A stretch of 64,000 nucleotides of DNA from Bacteroidota bacterium (GCA_004322215.1 SCSM01000045.1:17611-81610), one strand, 5' to 3'. Positions 1-10,434 are shown, counted from the first letter of the stretch. Notes: generated from the sequence alone by a model not told the origin. Numbers and translations: made by a program.

Positions 1-606
1 ACTGATGGCTATACATCTTATTGAAAAATCTGTCAACCCCAAATTTTTTTTTGTCCAATTACCACCATTATCCTCTGATAAAAATAATCCGTCACTTGTT
101 CCAGCTAATATATTACTACCGCTGATAACCAGTGTTCGTATATCAGTATTAGTTAAACCATTATATTTATGTGTCCAACTTTCACCATTGTTTGTAGATA
201 GAAATATTCCGTAAAAAAAAGTTCCTGCAATTATATTATTACCTTTCATAGCAATTGCAGTTATTCCTTTATATCCCAAACCCACATTTTTTTCAATCCA
301 ACTATTACCCATATCTGTAGATAAAAATACTCCTTCGTGTGTTCCTACAAAGATATTATTATCATCTGTAGTTATGGAACTAATCCATTGACAAGTTAAA
401 CCTTCATTTCTTTCAATCCAACTATTACCCATATTTGTAGATAAGAATACTCCGCCTCTTTCTGTTCCAACAAATATTTTACTACCGGTAACAGCAATTA
501 CGCGAACATCACCTCCATATAAACCTTTATTACATTGTTCCCACTGGCAAAAGGAATTCATTTGAATTGTAATTAACAAGCAAAGAAAAATTAAACCCTT
601 CTTCAT
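1..606 (-). CDS. Secreted YCF48/BNR-like repeat protein (C-terminus cut off by window)
   Basis: The frame is open on the minus strand from an ATG at 606 to the window edge, giving 202 residues with no stop. It begins with a signal peptide (MKKGLIFLCLLITIQ..). The rest is about four repeats of roughly 43 residues, each with a core like GVFLSTNMGNSWIERN followed by I..GT. This is the sorting-nexus-like beta-propeller pattern called BNR or YCF48-like in surface proteins of this group. Each repeat would form one blade of an extracytoplasmic propeller. The carboxyl end, where a T9SS sorting domain would normally sit, lies outside the window. The ligand is unknown. The gene is divergent from the respiratory cluster that starts at 999. 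A 69-codon open frame on the opposite strand is only its shadow. Confidence 0.85.
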   Translation of the reverse strand, partial: MKKGLIFLCLLITIQMNSFCQWEQCNKGLYGGDVRVIAVTGSKIFVGTERGGVFLSTNMGNSWIERNEGLTCQWISSITTDDNNIFVGTHEGVFLSTDMGNSWIEKNVGLGYKGITAIAMKGNNIIAGTFFYGIFLSTNNGESWTHKYNGLTNTDIRTLVISGSNILAGTSDGLFLSEDNGGNWTKKNLGLTDFSIRCIAIS

Positions 607-998
607 AACATTTTCCCCTTTCGGTTTATTGTTTTATGTAATAACAACAAAAAATGCAAAATGTTACAGTGACCAATAAAATATTTTAAAAAAAATTAAA
701 AAAATTAAAATTATTTAGTCGCACCTAAATTTTTGAAAAATAAGTGTAAAAGTGAAATACACAAAAGGATTATAGAAAATCGGATTTGTTAGTTTTCTTC
801 TGTTTTATTAGTTTTGAAGACTATATGTTTTGACGGTTTGTTAATTAAAGACTTTAGAGTCTGAATTTAATTTATTGATGGTTATTTTTTGAGAGTATTT
901 GTTAATTATAGACAACTCTCTGTTGTACTGGTTATTATTTCTGAGGTTTGTTTTTTTAATACCATTCGTTTAATGTTGAATATTATTGAAGGCAACAG
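607..998. other. AT-rich intergenic region between divergent genes
   Basis: These 392 bases hold no credible gene. They must carry the promoters of the minus-strand repeat protein and of the actA cluster. The only structure seen is a pair of 16-base direct repeats, listed separately. No convincing terminator or riboswitch fold was recognised. Confidence 0.6.
837..913 (+). promoter_or_regulatory. Direct repeat pair upstream of actA, possible operator
   Basis: TTTGTTAATTAAAGAC (837-852) and TTTGTTAATTATAGAC (898-913) match at 15 of 16 bases, with starts 61 bases apart. A weaker relative (TTTGTTAGTTTTC) lies near 784. The pair ends about 85 bases before the actA start, which would suit an operator or a duplicated promoter element. 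AT-rich composition makes chance similarity possible, and the binding factor is unknown. Confidence 0.35.
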
Positions 999-1571
999 GT
1001 GAAAAAAACTGTATTGGATTATGCTCTTAAGGTGCGTCTGCCTGTAACTGTTTTTGTTATACTTTTATCATTTACATTAACCTTTTTCATATCGCGACCG
1101 GAGCGTGACGGCATTGGCTATGCTCCCGTTCAGCCGATTAAGTTTTCGCACAAGCTTCATGCAGGCATGATGAAGATTGACTGCCAATATTGTCATACCG
1201 GTGTCGAAAAAGGAAGATTCGCAACTGTGCCTACTGCTTCGATTTGCATGAACTGCCATTCTATTGCACGTAAAGACAAACCGGAAATAATCAAACTCGC
1301 AGGATATTTTAATTCAGGGAAAGCAATTCCATGGAAGAGGGTTCACCGTGTGCCTGATTATGCTTATTTCAATCACAGCGTTCATGTTAACAAAGGAATC
1401 GACTGCAAGAACTGCCATGGAGATGTAGCAAGGATGGAAGTGGTTTCACAGGTTCATTCTTTCACTATGGGCTCCTGTCTGAACTGCCACCGCAATGCAC
1501 ATCAGAAAATGCCTGAACTTGCACGACAGATTAAGAATGGTCCCGATAACTGCAACGCTTGTCACAGATAG
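999..1571 (+). CDS. actA: ActA, pentahaem cytochrome c subunit of alternative complex III
   Basis: The product has 190 residues. An amino-terminal membrane helix (about residues 15-32) anchors a periplasmic domain with five CxxCH haem sites starting at Cys62, Cys83, Cys136, Cys160 and Cys185. Extra histidines such as those in KFSHKLH, FNHSVH and QVHSF are likely distal ligands. The cytochrome c7-like fold and place at the head of the cluster identify ActA. In known ACIII it receives electrons from the ActB iron-sulfur clusters and passes them towards ActE or the oxidase. The start is GTG with only a weak upstream purine run. A minus-strand open frame at 1077-1259 is a shadow. Confidence 0.93.
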   Translation: MKKTVLDYALKVRLPVTVFVILLSFTLTFFISRPERDGIGYAPVQPIKFSHKLHAGMMKIDCQYCHTGVEKGRFATVPTASICMNCHSIARKDKPEIIKLAGYFNSGKAIPWKRVHRVPDYAYFNHSVHVNKGIDCKNCHGDVARMEVVSQVHSFTMGSCLNCHRNAHQKMPELARQIKNGPDNCNACHR

Positions 1572-1589
1572 AAAAAAAGTGAGATATAT

Positions 1590-1784
1590 ATGAAGAATGA
1601 AATTATAAATAAAGAAAATTTAAAGAGAAGAAAATTCCTGGGAGTGCTTGGAATCGGAACTGCTGGACTTGCCGCAGGCAAGCTCATTTCCTCTTTTAAA
1701 AAAGACAAAATGGAAAGTACAAAATTAGATGTTTCTGTTCATCCAAATGCCGTACCACGAAACAAAAGAGGTAAGCTGCAATGA
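1590..1784 (+). CDS. Small Tat-signal protein between actA and actB
   Basis: This 64-residue protein is little more than a twin-arginine signal (LKRRKFLGVLGIGTAGLAAG, residues about 11-30) plus a short charged tail ending [15 protein letters not shown]. Its stop overlaps the actB start by four bases, implying translational coupling. The architecture recalls the tiny Tat-target proteins encoded next to formate dehydrogenases, which also carry molybdopterin-fold subunits. It may assist ActB export or be a small structural subunit. No catalytic motif or cofactor ligand is present. It is not one of the named ActA-F subunits. The gene looks real because of its spacing and signal; its role is inference. 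Confidence 0.75.
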   Translation: MKNEIINKENLKRRKFLGVLGIGTAGLAAGKLISSFKKDKMESTKLDVSVHPNAVPRNKRGKLQ

Positions 1785-4700
1785 ACAGTAAAGAAAAAAA
1801 CAAGAGGTTCTGGCTCAGCTTGGATGATTTGAAAAACTCGCTCAGCTTTGCAAAAGCAAAGGAAAATGAGTTTGCCGAAGGAATGACCGATAATTTCAAT
1901 CCCGAGGATATGCCGTCACATTCACGCAGGAAATTCCTCGCACTGGCTGGAGCTTCTGCGGCTTTTGCTGCAACCGCCTGCACCAATTACAGGGATAAGG
2001 GTGAGATTATACCTTACAACAAAAAGCCCGATGACTTGACAATCGGTACGGCGAGCTATTATGCCTCGACATGCACGGGTTGTTCGAATGGCTGCGGTAT
2101 TCTGATTAAGACGAGAGAAGGAAGACCGATTAAAATTGACGGCAACCCCGACCATCCTGTTAATAAAGGAAAGATTTGTGCTGCCGGACAGGCAAATATA
2201 CTCAACCTTTATGACCCGGAACGTCTGAAAGAACCGCACTCGGGAGCAAACGGGAAATTCAAATTTGACAACTGGAAAAATATTGATAATAAAATCAACG
2301 TAGCATTGAATAATGCTTCGGCAAACAATAAAGAGATTGCTATTATAACTCATTCGGTATTGTCCCCCACACAGAAAAAACTTTTTGATGATTTCAAAAT
2401 AAAATATCCCACAACGAAAATTTATTCTTACGAGCTATTCGATGACAGGACCAGGCAATCTGCCTGGAAGCAATGCTATGGCGAATCGGAGTTTCCGGTC
2501 ATAAATTGGGGGGATGCGAATGTTATCCTGTCGCTTGAATCGGATATTCTCGGAAAAGAAGGAAACTTTGTCGAGCAAATCAGGTTGTTCGCAGCAAAGA
2601 GGAATGTTGATGACGCAAAGAATTTCAACCGTCTCTATGTGGCTGAAGGCGGGATGAGTTTGACGGGAATGAATTCTGACCACCGGTTGAGAATCAAACC
2701 GGACGCACAATTTGAATTTGTCATGTGTCTTTTGAATGAGATACTCAATGTTAGAAAAGCCGGTACAATTTCATTCGGTCCTTTGGCAAAATCTAAAATC
2801 GAACAATACCTGCTAAACGAATTTGCACAGAAAGAAAAGCTATCAATGAGTGTATTAAACTCACTGGTAAATGACCTGATTTCTAACAAAGGAAAATCTA
2901 TAATATATGCCGGTGACATATTGGCAGAGAAAGTTCATGTTGCAGTAAATCTGCTTAATGAAGTGTTTGGTAATAATACCTTATATAATAAAGAGAGAAG
3001 CAGTGTTAAACATTTGGATCTTTCTGCGAATGAAGAAATTGAACAGCTAATCGGTTCAATGTACAGCGGTAATGTTGGAGTTGTTATTCATTTCGATACA
3101 AATCCTGTTTATCATTTTGCACCTGACTACGGTTATTCAACAGCACTGAATAAAGTTCCGGTTGTGGTAACAATGTGTGAACACGAGAACGAGACATCCT
3201 TGAAGAGTCATTTTGCTTTGCCGGTTCATCACAACTTTGAAAGCTGGGGAGATTTTCAGACTAGAACAGGACTTTACAGCTTACAGCAGCCGGTTATTGC
3301 ACCTTTGTATAATACAAGACAAAAAGAATCTGTATTACTGCATTGGCTGAGCGGAAGCGTTGAGAATTACAGTGAAGACGGGTATCATCAGTACTTAATG
3401 AAGAACTGGGAGCAATATATTTATCCGCAACTGTCAGTTGCTTCTGATTTCCGAACATTTTGGTTTGCTGCACTAAATGATGGAGTTGTTAATTATAAAT
3501 CAGTTGTACAGGGAATCGGGCTATTTAATTATAATAAAATCGAAAATTTAATTTATTCGTACTGGCAGCCGGCATATCAGCACGGCAAATCTAATTTCAC
3601 GTCTCCTGTTATTTCAGTCGTAACTGCGGAATCGGATGCATCGAAAAAATCTGAGTTTTCCGAATCATTAGGTCTTGTGTTAATGTTAACGGGGAATTAT
3701 ACAATCGGCGACGGAAGGTTTGCAAACAACGGCTGGCTGCAGGAACTGCCACATCCTGTAAGCAAAGTAACCTGGGACAATTATGCCGCAATATCGCTAA
3801 ATACTTCTAAACAGCTTAATGTTAAAATCGGCGATAATGTTGACATTAATGCAAATGGAAAGAAAATGACTATTCCTGTAATGATTCAGCCAGGAATGGC
3901 AGATAATTTAGTATCCATAGAACTCGGATATGGAAGGAAATCGGCTGGAACAGTCGGCTCAAATGTTGGATTCGACGGAATTCAGTTCTTGTCGAAGAAA
4001 AATTCTTCTGCCAAGCTCCTCAAGGATTTTACCCTTTCCAAAGGGAGCGGAAAATATAAGTTTGCATCGACCCAGGAACACCATGCCATCAATGAGCCGG
4101 AAGTTATGGATTATCACAAGAAAAGGCATATAGTCCAGGAAGGAACTGTTGCCGCATTCATTAAAAATCCTGATTTCTTCAGGGAGAGCAAGCCAAAAGC
4201 AGAAGATATTTCTATTATGAACAGGGTTCAGTATAAAGGAACAAAGTGGGCAATGGCTATTGACCTGAACAAGTGTGTCGGCTGCGGAATCTGTGTCACC
4301 GCCTGTAATGTTGAAAATAATGTGCCTGTTGTCGGAAAAGACCAGGTAATGGTCGGCAGGGAAATGCACTGGATTAGAATTGACAGGTATTACAGCGATT
4401 CACCCGTCGAGCCGGAAACGAGCAATCAGCCGATTTTGTGTATGCACTGCGATGATGCTCCCTGCGAGAACGTATGCCCTGTTGTTGCTACTAATCACAG
4501 TCCTGACGGATTGAACCAAATGGTTTACAACAGGTGTGTAGGAACGAGATACTGCTCGAACAACTGTCCATACAAGGTCAGGAGATTCAATTTCTATAAT
4601 TTCAGGAATCATTTTGAGGATGGCTATTATCATAAAGATTCATTGAGCTTGATGCATAATCCGGAAGTAACAGTGCGTTCAAGAGGTGTAATGGAAAAAT

Positions 4701-4969
4701 GTACATTTTGTGTGCAAAGGATTATGGAGGCGAGACAGGAAGCAATTAAAAACGGTGTTCCTTTAAAAGGTACTGACGTTAAAACCGCCTGCCAGGAAGC
4801 ATGTCCTGCTGATGCTATAACTTTTGGGGATGCACACGAAAAAGATTCTCAGATAGATTATATCAGAAACCATAAACTTGGGTATCACGTATTGGAAGAG
4901 CTTAATATTAAACCGAATGTAACTTACATTGCAAGATTGAGAAACAAAGCGACGGAGGTTAAATCGTGA
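1781..4969 (+). CDS. actB: ActB, molybdopterin-fold plus iron-sulfur subunit of alternative complex III
   Basis: The 1062-residue protein fuses both classic ActB parts. A Tat motif ([10 protein letters not shown], Arg49-Arg50) precedes a CISM molybdopterin-oxidoreductase-like domain, which keeps a C-x2-C-x3-C-x27-C set (Cys98, 101, 105, 133). The carboxyl-terminal ferredoxin-like domain has 15 cysteines: 832/835/838/842, 887/890/895/899, 919/925/929 and 974/977/1004/1008. The third group reads CVGTRYC, with Thr in a usual Cys place. This suits one [3Fe-4S] and three [4Fe-4S] clusters, the content known for ACIII. In characterised complexes the amino domain binds no Mo cofactor. Cys67 in the Tat region (AATAC) could be a lipidation site. 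It sits on the periplasmic face between ActA and ActC. Confidence 0.95.
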   Translation: MNSKEKNKRFWLSLDDLKNSLSFAKAKENEFAEGMTDNFNPEDMPSHSRRKFLALAGASAAFAATACTNYRDKGEIIPYNKKPDDLTIGTASYYASTCTGCSNGCGILIKTREGRPIKIDGNPDHPVNKGKICAAGQANILNLYDPERLKEPHSGANGKFKFDNWKNIDNKINVALNNASANNKEIAIITHSVLSPTQKKLFDDFKIKYPTTKIYSYELFDDRTRQSAWKQCYGESEFPVINWGDANVILSLESDILGKEGNFVEQIRLFAAKRNVDDAKNFNRLYVAEGGMSLTGMNSDHRLRIKPDAQFEFVMCLLNEILNVRKAGTISFGPLAKSKIEQYLLNEFAQKEKLSMSVLNSLVNDLISNKGKSIIYAGDILAEKVHVAVNLLNEVFGNNTLYNKERSSVKHLDLSANEEIEQLIGSMYSGNVGVVIHFDTNPVYHFAPDYGYSTALNKVPVVVTMCEHENETSLKSHFALPVHHNFESWGDFQTRTGLYSLQQPVIAPLYNTRQKESVLLHWLSGSVENYSEDGYHQYLMKNWEQYIYPQLSVASDFRTFWFAALNDGVVNYKSVVQGIGLFNYNKIENLIYSYWQPAYQHGKSNFTSPVISVVTAESDASKKSEFSESLGLVLMLTGNYTIGDGRFANNGWLQELPHPVSKVTWDNYAAISLNTSKQLNVKIGDNVDINANGKKMTIPVMIQPGMADNLVSIELGYGRKSAGTVGSNVGFDGIQFLSKKNSSAKLLKDFTLSKGSGKYKFASTQEHHAINEPEVMDYHKKRHIVQEGTVAAFIKNPDFFRESKPKAEDISIMNRVQYKGTKWAMAIDLNKCVGCGICVTACNVENNVPVVGKDQVMVGREMHWIRIDRYYSDSPVEPETSNQPILCMHCDDAPCENVCPVVATNHSPDGLNQMVYNRCVGTRYCSNNCPYKVRRFNFYNFRNHFEDGYYHKDSLSLMHNPEVTVRSRGVMEKCTFCVQRIMEARQEAIKNGVPLKGTDVKTACQEACPADAITFGDAHEKDSQIDYIRNHKLGYHVLEELNIKPNVTYIARLRNKATEVKS

Positions 4970-6336
4970 GTGTTGATTATTCACAAGAACTATCAGTAAT
5001 CGAAGGCAGACCATCGTTTGCAGATATTACTAATGTTATCTCAAAGCCGCTTGAAACAAAAATCAATAGGAAATATTATATCGCTCTATCCATTTCTGTT
5101 GCCTTATTAATCTGGGGAGCTTTTTGTCTCGGCATGACATTCCTGTATGGCACAGGACTTTGGGGAAACAATAATCCGGTCGGATGGGCATTCGATATTG
5201 TAAACTTTGTTTTTTGGGTTGGTATAGGACATGCTGGAACCTTAATATCTGCAATATTATTTTTATTCAGGCAAAAATGGAGAACAGGAATTGCAAGATT
5301 TTCCGAAGGCATGACGATTTTTGCCGTCATGACAGCGGGCTTGTTCCCGTTAATTCACGTTGGAAGACCATGGTTGGACGCCTGGTTATTCCCTTATCCC
5401 AATCAAAACTCGCTATGGGTGAATTTCACTTCCCCTCTTTTGTGGGACGTTTTCGCTGTATCTACTTATTTTACTGTTTCATTTATATTCTGGTATGTAG
5501 GTCTGATACCCGACTTTGCTTCATTAAGGGACAGAACGGTAAAGAAATTCAAGAAGGTAATTTATTCGATTGCAAGTCTCGGCTGGAGACATTCCAACCG
5601 GCACTGGCATCATTACGAAATGGTTTACCTGATACTTGCCGGTTTTGCTACGCCGCTTGTGTTATCGGTTCATACCATAGTAAGTTTTGACTTTGCAGTG
5701 TCAATACTTCCGGGTTGGCACACAACGATTTTTCCGCCATACTTTGTAGCAGGAGCCGTTTTCTCTGGATTTGCCATGGTGCAAAACGTATTGATAATAG
5801 TCAGGAAAGTTTTCAATTATGAGCACATTATTACACTCGACACACTCGAGAGGATGAACAAGATAATAATAGTAACCGGCTCGATGGTCGGTTATGCTTA
5901 TGGAATGGAATTTTTCATTGCCTGGTACAGTGGTAATCCAATCGAGGTATATACATTTGTTAACCGTGCATTCGGAGATTATGCCTGGGCATACTGGACG
6001 ATGGTAAGCTGTAATGTTCTGTTCCCGCAGTTATTCTGGATTAAGAAAATAAGACGTTCTATACCCATAATGTTTGTTTTAGGAGTTCTGGTTAATGTTG
6101 GCATGTGGTTCGAAAGATTTGTGATTATCGTTACTTCGCTTTCAAGGGATTACCTCCCGTCAAGTTGGGGATTTTACACACCTACATTGTGGGATACGGG
6201 AATTCTGATTGGCAGCTTCGGATTTTTCTTTACATGGTTATTGATATTTATTAAGACTATGCCTGTAGTTTCGATAGCAGAAGTAAAAGCGGTGATTACA
6301 GGTGCACAGCCAACTCATCATGGAGATGAAAAATAA
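4966..6336 (+). CDS. actC: ActC, NrfD/PsrC-like quinol-oxidising membrane subunit
   Basis: This 456-residue polytopic protein has about ten membrane helices. The NrfD-family signature is clear, including a segment with LIHVGRPW and WLFPYPNQ, where the family places its quinol pocket near the periplasmic face. The GTG start overlaps the actB stop (GTGA), with a GGAGG ribosome site at 4954-4958. ActC pairs with the ActB iron-sulfur domain, so electrons from quinol enter the cluster chain here. ActC and ActF are the two large, similar membrane subunits of ACIII. Length and order match the family, and nothing in the sequence looks degraded. Confidence 0.94.
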   Translation: MSVDYSQELSVIEGRPSFADITNVISKPLETKINRKYYIALSISVALLIWGAFCLGMTFLYGTGLWGNNNPVGWAFDIVNFVFWVGIGHAGTLISAILFLFRQKWRTGIARFSEGMTIFAVMTAGLFPLIHVGRPWLDAWLFPYPNQNSLWVNFTSPLLWDVFAVSTYFTVSFIFWYVGLIPDFASLRDRTVKKFKKVIYSIASLGWRHSNRHWHHYEMVYLILAGFATPLVLSVHTIVSFDFAVSILPGWHTTIFPPYFVAGAVFSGFAMVQNVLIIVRKVFNYEHIITLDTLERMNKIIIVTGSMVGYAYGMEFFIAWYSGNPIEVYTFVNRAFGDYAWAYWTMVSCNVLFPQLFWIKKIRRSIPIMFVLGVLVNVGMWFERFVIIVTSLSRDYLPSSWGFYTPTLWDTGILIGSFGFFFTWLLIFIKTMPVVSIAEVKAVITGAQPTHHGDEK

Positions 6337-7475
6337 TGGAGAAACAAAACTTATACTCGATTACCGCTTTATTTGATACACCTGATGAAATTATCCGGGC
6401 GGTTGAAACAGTGCAAAAAGAAGGATATACTAAGTATGATGTTAACACACCATACCCTGTTCACGGAATGGACACAAAAATGAAACTTCCGCCCTCAAAG
6501 CTGGGATATTTCGCATTGGCTTTAGGTTTGTCGGGAGCAGCAGGTGCATTATTTTTCATGTGGTGGTCATTGTCGAAAGATTATCCGCTTGTTATAGGTG
6601 GTAAGCCCTTCTTCGCATTGCCCGCTTTCATTCCCGTAACATTTGAAGTAACGGTTTTGATGGCTTCAGTCGGGACTGTGTTGACCATGCTTCTTCTTTA
6701 TTTTAGACTGCCTAACCTAAGCCATCCCCTGCATGATACTGATTACATGAGGAGCGTATCTAATGATAAATTCGGAATCAGCATCGAAGCAGAGGATTCA
6801 CTTTTCGATTCGGAGAGAGTAAATAAATTATTTGAACGTCTCGGAGCAAAAAAAATCGGTGAAGTATGTTTTGACGAAGAAGAAATAAACAAGAAGCCGA
6901 AAATTTTCGATGGTAAATTTATAATATTTTTAATTTTCACTGCAATCATAATTTCAGGTGCATCATATTTCACTTTTAACAAATTGCTTTATATGAGCCC
7001 GTACAATTGGATGATGGAGCAGGAAAAGATTACACCGCAGAGCCACAGCAAATTCTTTTCAGACGGCTTCGGCATGAGAAATCCGGTTCCGGGAACGGTG
7101 GCTAGGGGTTCGATGCCTTATCTGTTTAAAGGTCTGCCGGATTTAGCCGGTCAAAAATTAGTGAATCCTTTAATACCTGATGAAAAAATTCTTGCAATCG
7201 GGAAAAAGAAATTCGATACATATTGCAGTCCCTGCCACGGTTACTTTGCCAAAGGGGATGCAAGATTAAACGGGCAGTTTCCTAATCCGCCGAGCTTACA
7301 TTCCGATAAAGTCAGGAATTGGTCTGACGGGAGAATTTTCGCAGTGATGACCGAAGGGCAAAACATAATGCCTTCTTATGCACAACAGTTAACACCGGAC
7401 GAAAGGTGGGAAGTTATTTTATATGTGAGAGCTTTGCAGAGGGCAGTCAATGCTAAGGAGGATGATTTGAAATGA
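6336..7475 (+). CDS. actDE: ActD-ActE fusion: membrane subunit joined to monohaem cytochrome c
   Basis: The 379-residue protein has two parts. Residues 1 to about 185 match ActD (DUF3341): a soluble start (LYSITALFDTPDEII), two membrane helices around residues 57-77 and 100-125, then a soluble segment. Residues about 190-379 are an ActE-like part: a further helix near 197-217 and a class I cytochrome c domain with CSPCH (Cys297-His301) and likely distal Met345. In most described ACIII clusters ActD and ActE are separate, ActE being a lipoprotein. Here the third helix replaces the lipid anchor. No internal stop or frameshift was seen, so the fusion appears genuine. Its start overlaps the actC stop by one base, and its stop overlaps the actF start. 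Confidence 0.9.
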   Translation: MEKQNLYSITALFDTPDEIIRAVETVQKEGYTKYDVNTPYPVHGMDTKMKLPPSKLGYFALALGLSGAAGALFFMWWSLSKDYPLVIGGKPFFALPAFIPVTFEVTVLMASVGTVLTMLLLYFRLPNLSHPLHDTDYMRSVSNDKFGISIEAEDSLFDSERVNKLFERLGAKKIGEVCFDEEEINKKPKIFDGKFIIFLIFTAIIISGASYFTFNKLLYMSPYNWMMEQEKITPQSHSKFFSDGFGMRNPVPGTVARGSMPYLFKGLPDLAGQKLVNPLIPDEKILAIGKKKFDTYCSPCHGYFAKGDARLNGQFPNPPSLHSDKVRNWSDGRIFAVMTEGQNIMPSYAQQLTPDERWEVILYVRALQRAVNAKEDDLK

Positions 7476-8662
7476 GCGATACAAACTTCACATTGGATTA
7501 CCAAAGAAAAGAGATTCCTACTAAAGCAAGGAATGCCGGATTGATTTTTACCGGCTTGGGCTTAATTATTGTAGTTGTTTCTTATATAATTAATCCCGAA
7601 AGAACTGCTTACAACAGTATTATCGGTTCTTCATTCCTTCTTAGCATCGGTTTATTATCCCTGTTCCTGATTGCACTTGAATATATAGCAGGAGCCATCT
7701 GGAGCGTAGTATTCAGAAGAATAACCGAATTTCTAAGTGCGCTTATTTTCATTGTGCCGGTTTTCGCATTGCCGTTTCTTTTGAATATTCACAGTGTATT
7801 TAATTGGACTCACGCGGAAACAGTTGCAAAAGATGCGATTCTTATTCATAAATCACCATATCTGAATACGACGTTTTTCTTCATTAGATTTGCAGCCGTT
7901 TTCATCATTTGGTGGTTGTTTTATTTCGTATTAACCGGAAATTCAAAAAAACAGGATAGTACATTTAATCAGACATTGACAAAGAGAAATGCATCTTTCG
8001 GTGCGGTATTTATGCCGATATTTGCAATTACTATTACTATTGCATCAATTGACTGGCTGATGAGTTTGGAACCGAAATGGTTCTCTACCATTTTCGGTGT
8101 GTATTTTTTCTCAGGGAGTTTGCTTGCCGCTATTGCCGCAACGACATTTGCCGCAGTCAGGCTGGATGAAAATAACTTATTCGGAATAAAAATCAAGGGA
8201 GACCATTACTACAGTCTCGGTGCATTATTGTTCGCCTTCACAAACTTTTGGGGTTATATTGCCTTTAGCCAATTCATGCTTATATGGTATGCTAATCTTC
8301 CCGAAGAAACCTTCTGGTTTATAAGTCGCTGGGAAGGAAACTGGAAATTTATCACATTGGGCTTGATTGTTTTCAGGTTTATAGTGCCATATATTTTAAT
8401 TCTCTCTCAACCGTCTAAGAAAGACCCGAAGAGATTAAAACTTGCTGCAATCTGGATATTATTTACACATTATTACGATATTTATTGGCTTGTGATGCCG
8501 AATTACAGCAGGTCGGGAATTGCTTTCAGCTGGTATGAACTGGGTTACCCGCTTCTTTGTCTCGGAGTAATGATTTTGACTTTCACATTCAAAGCGAAGA
8601 ACACAAATTTATTGCCGGTCGGTGACCCAAAGCTGAAACAAAGTATTGATTTTCATTTGTAA
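7472..8662 (+). CDS. actF: ActF, second large membrane subunit of alternative complex III
   Basis: This 396-residue integral membrane protein has about ten helices and belongs to the ActF family, distant kin of ActC but without a cofactor site. Segments such as SIDWLMSLEPKWFSTIFGVY and the carboxyl-terminal FTHYYDIYWLVMP are typical of it. In ACIII structures ActF packs against ActC and ActD and may offer a proton path. The ATG overlaps the actDE stop (ATGA), so the two are translationally coupled. It closes the recognisable ACIII core, and a 21-base gap leads to the next cytochrome gene. Confidence 0.92.
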   Translation: MSDTNFTLDYQRKEIPTKARNAGLIFTGLGLIIVVVSYIINPERTAYNSIIGSSFLLSIGLLSLFLIALEYIAGAIWSVVFRRITEFLSALIFIVPVFALPFLLNIHSVFNWTHAETVAKDAILIHKSPYLNTTFFFIRFAAVFIIWWLFYFVLTGNSKKQDSTFNQTLTKRNASFGAVFMPIFAITITIASIDWLMSLEPKWFSTIFGVYFFSGSLLAAIAATTFAAVRLDENNLFGIKIKGDHYYSLGALLFAFTNFWGYIAFSQFMLIWYANLPEETFWFISRWEGNWKFITLGLIVFRFIVPYILILSQPSKKDPKRLKLAAIWILFTHYYDIYWLVMPNYSRSGIAFSWYELGYPLLCLGVMILTFTFKAKNTNLLPVGDPKLKQSIDFHL

Positions 8663-8689
8663 TGTAGATTAGTTAATAAGGATATGCAA

Positions 8690-9628
8690 ATGCAGGATTT
8701 GAAAGATAAAGAAACAGAAATAAATTTCAGGAATGTTCTGAAAACACCAATCAGGTGGTTCGGCATAGTATATCCGTACTTTTTTACGGTTTTTGTTTTA
8801 TTCGGGCTTACTTTTATTCATCGTTTGGATATAATACATACCAACGAGACTCCTGCTGCTTTGAAGGACACAACTGCAGTCGTTGAAGATTTAACTCCTG
8901 TCAAGGGAGAAGTTTCTGCAGGAATTGACTTAGCAACTATAATGAAACCGGGTGAAAAGCAGATTCAAAAAGGTAAAGAGCTTTATGTTGCTAATTGTTC
9001 TGTATGCCACGGAGAGAAGGGCAATGGAGACGGTCCCGGTGGTGTTGCATTGCAACCAAAACCGAGGAATTATCATTCAAAGGATGGCTGGAAAAATGGC
9101 AATAGCTTTTCTCAAATTTTCAAAACTTTGCAGGAGGGTATTCCAAAAACAGGTATGACCTCTTATGATTTTCTTTCAGTCGAAGACCGGCTGAACATAA
9201 TCCATTACCTGAAAACTTTAGCTCACGAAATTCCAGCCCTGACTGATGCCGAATTGAAAGACATGGACCAAACTTACAGCTTATCGGCTGGAAGAAAAGT
9301 TCCTTCGCAGATACCAGTCAGTATGGCTGTTGTAAAATTGGATGAAGAATCAAAACCGGAATCAGACAGTTTGAAAAAAATTATTGAAATTATACACAAT
9401 AATTCATCAGTTCCGGGTTATATGTTATTTAACAAAGTTACCGGAAACAAAGTAAAGGCAATTTCAACATTGATGAAATCGCAATCATGGAAAGCAGGAA
9501 CAAACGAATTTTTGAATTTCGTTTCGGTTAACAGGCAAAGCGGATTCAATGCAGACGTATTACTTCTTTCAAAAGAAGATTTGTCAATATTGTACAATTA
9601 CTTAACAACTACGATTAAATTAAACTAA
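8690..9628 (+). CDS. Membrane-anchored monohaem cytochrome c between ACIII and oxidase genes
   Basis: A single helix near residues 25-45 (IVYPYFFTVFVLFG) anchors a periplasmic class I cytochrome c domain with CSVCH (Cys103-His107 from this start) and a later KTGMTSYD region carrying a plausible distal Met. A longer carboxyl-terminal part of about 120 residues has no haem motif. AAGGA at 8678-8682 suits the second ATG at 8690 better than the first at 8684. Lying between actF and the SCO gene, it probably carries electrons from ACIII to the oxidase. It would thus replace the cytochrome domain that caa3 enzymes fuse to subunit II, which is missing here. That role is inferred from context. Confidence 0.85.
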   Translation: MQDLKDKETEINFRNVLKTPIRWFGIVYPYFFTVFVLFGLTFIHRLDIIHTNETPAALKDTTAVVEDLTPVKGEVSAGIDLATIMKPGEKQIQKGKELYVANCSVCHGEKGNGDGPGGVALQPKPRNYHSKDGWKNGNSFSQIFKTLQEGIPKTGMTSYDFLSVEDRLNIIHYLKTLAHEIPALTDAELKDMDQTYSLSAGRKVPSQIPVSMAVVKLDEESKPESDSLKKIIEIIHNNSSVPGYMLFNKVTGNKVKAISTLMKSQSWKAGTNEFLNFVSVNRQSGFNADVLLLSKEDLSILYNYLTTTIKLN

Positions 9629-9642
9629 GGATACGAAAAATC

Positions 9643-10434
9643 ATGAAAACGAAATATATATTTTTGATGATTGTTTACCTGATGACTTGCATTTCATATT
9701 CGAATGCAGAATTCGGTAGAAAGCCGTCAGTCGGACTCGATGAGCAACTCGGTAAAAAAATTCCGTTGAATTTGAAATTTGTAAATTCTAACGGTGACAC
9801 TTCGACTCTTGGTTCATTAATAAACAAGCCGACAGTTCTTGCACTCGTTTATTATCATTGCCCGAATATATGTACACCGTTATTGAATGGTCTGAGCGAA
9901 ACCCTGGACAGGATGGATATGGATGCAGGCAAGGAATACCGGGTAATTACGATTAGCTTCGACCAATATGAAACTCCTGCTATTGCGAACAAATGGAAGA
10001 ATAATTATCTTGCCGGGATGAAAAAAAGAATACCCGCAGATGCCTGGCTCTTTATGGTCGGGGATAGTACGAGCATTAAAACTTTAACAGATGCAGTCGG
10101 ATTCTATTTTGAGAGGGATTCTGTAGAAGATTTCATTCATCCTTCTACAATTTTAGTTCTTTCACCGAAAGGTGTAATTTCAAGATATTTATTCGGGACT
10201 ACTTTTCTGCCGTTTGACCTGAAAATGGCTTTGATTGAGGCAAGCGAAGGAAAATCATCACCGACAATTAATAAGGTGCTTCAATTTTGTTTCGATTATG
10301 ATAAAAAAGGAAAAACGTATGTCTTCAATTTCAACAGGGTTGCCGGTGGAATTCTATTGTTGTTTGTGATTGTGTTTTTATCAATACTATTAGTTAAAGG
10401 AAGAAAAAATAATATCGCAGGTCAGAAAAAATGA
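9643..10434 (+). CDS. SCO1/SenC-type copper chaperone for cytochrome oxidase
   Basis: The 263-residue protein has a signal peptide and a thioredoxin-like SCO domain with the copper motif CPNIC (Cys73 and Cys77) and the matching His166 in FIHPST. A carboxyl-terminal helix (about residues 235-252) gives a membrane anchor at the unusual end, since many SCO proteins are anchored by an amino-terminal helix or lipid. SCO proteins deliver copper to, or reduce, the CuA site of oxidase subunit II, which is encoded four genes downstream. The stop overlaps the subunit I start by four bases (ATGA). Confidence 0.92.
   Translation: MKTKYIFLMIVYLMTCISYSNAEFGRKPSVGLDEQLGKKIPLNLKFVNSNGDTSTLGSLINKPTVLALVYYHCPNICTPLLNGLSETLDRMDMDAGKEYRVITISFDQYETPAIANKWKNNYLAGMKKRIPADAWLFMVGDSTSIKTLTDAVGFYFERDSVEDFIHPSTILVLSPKGVISRYLFGTTFLPFDLKMALIEASEGKSSPTINKVLQFCFDYDKKGKTYVFNFNRVAGGILLLFVIVFLSILLVKGRKNNIAGQKK

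Noticed and set aside
5..214. Plus-strand 69-residue frame at the window start
   Set aside because: It lies inside the minus-strand repeat protein, which has a signal peptide and regular blades.
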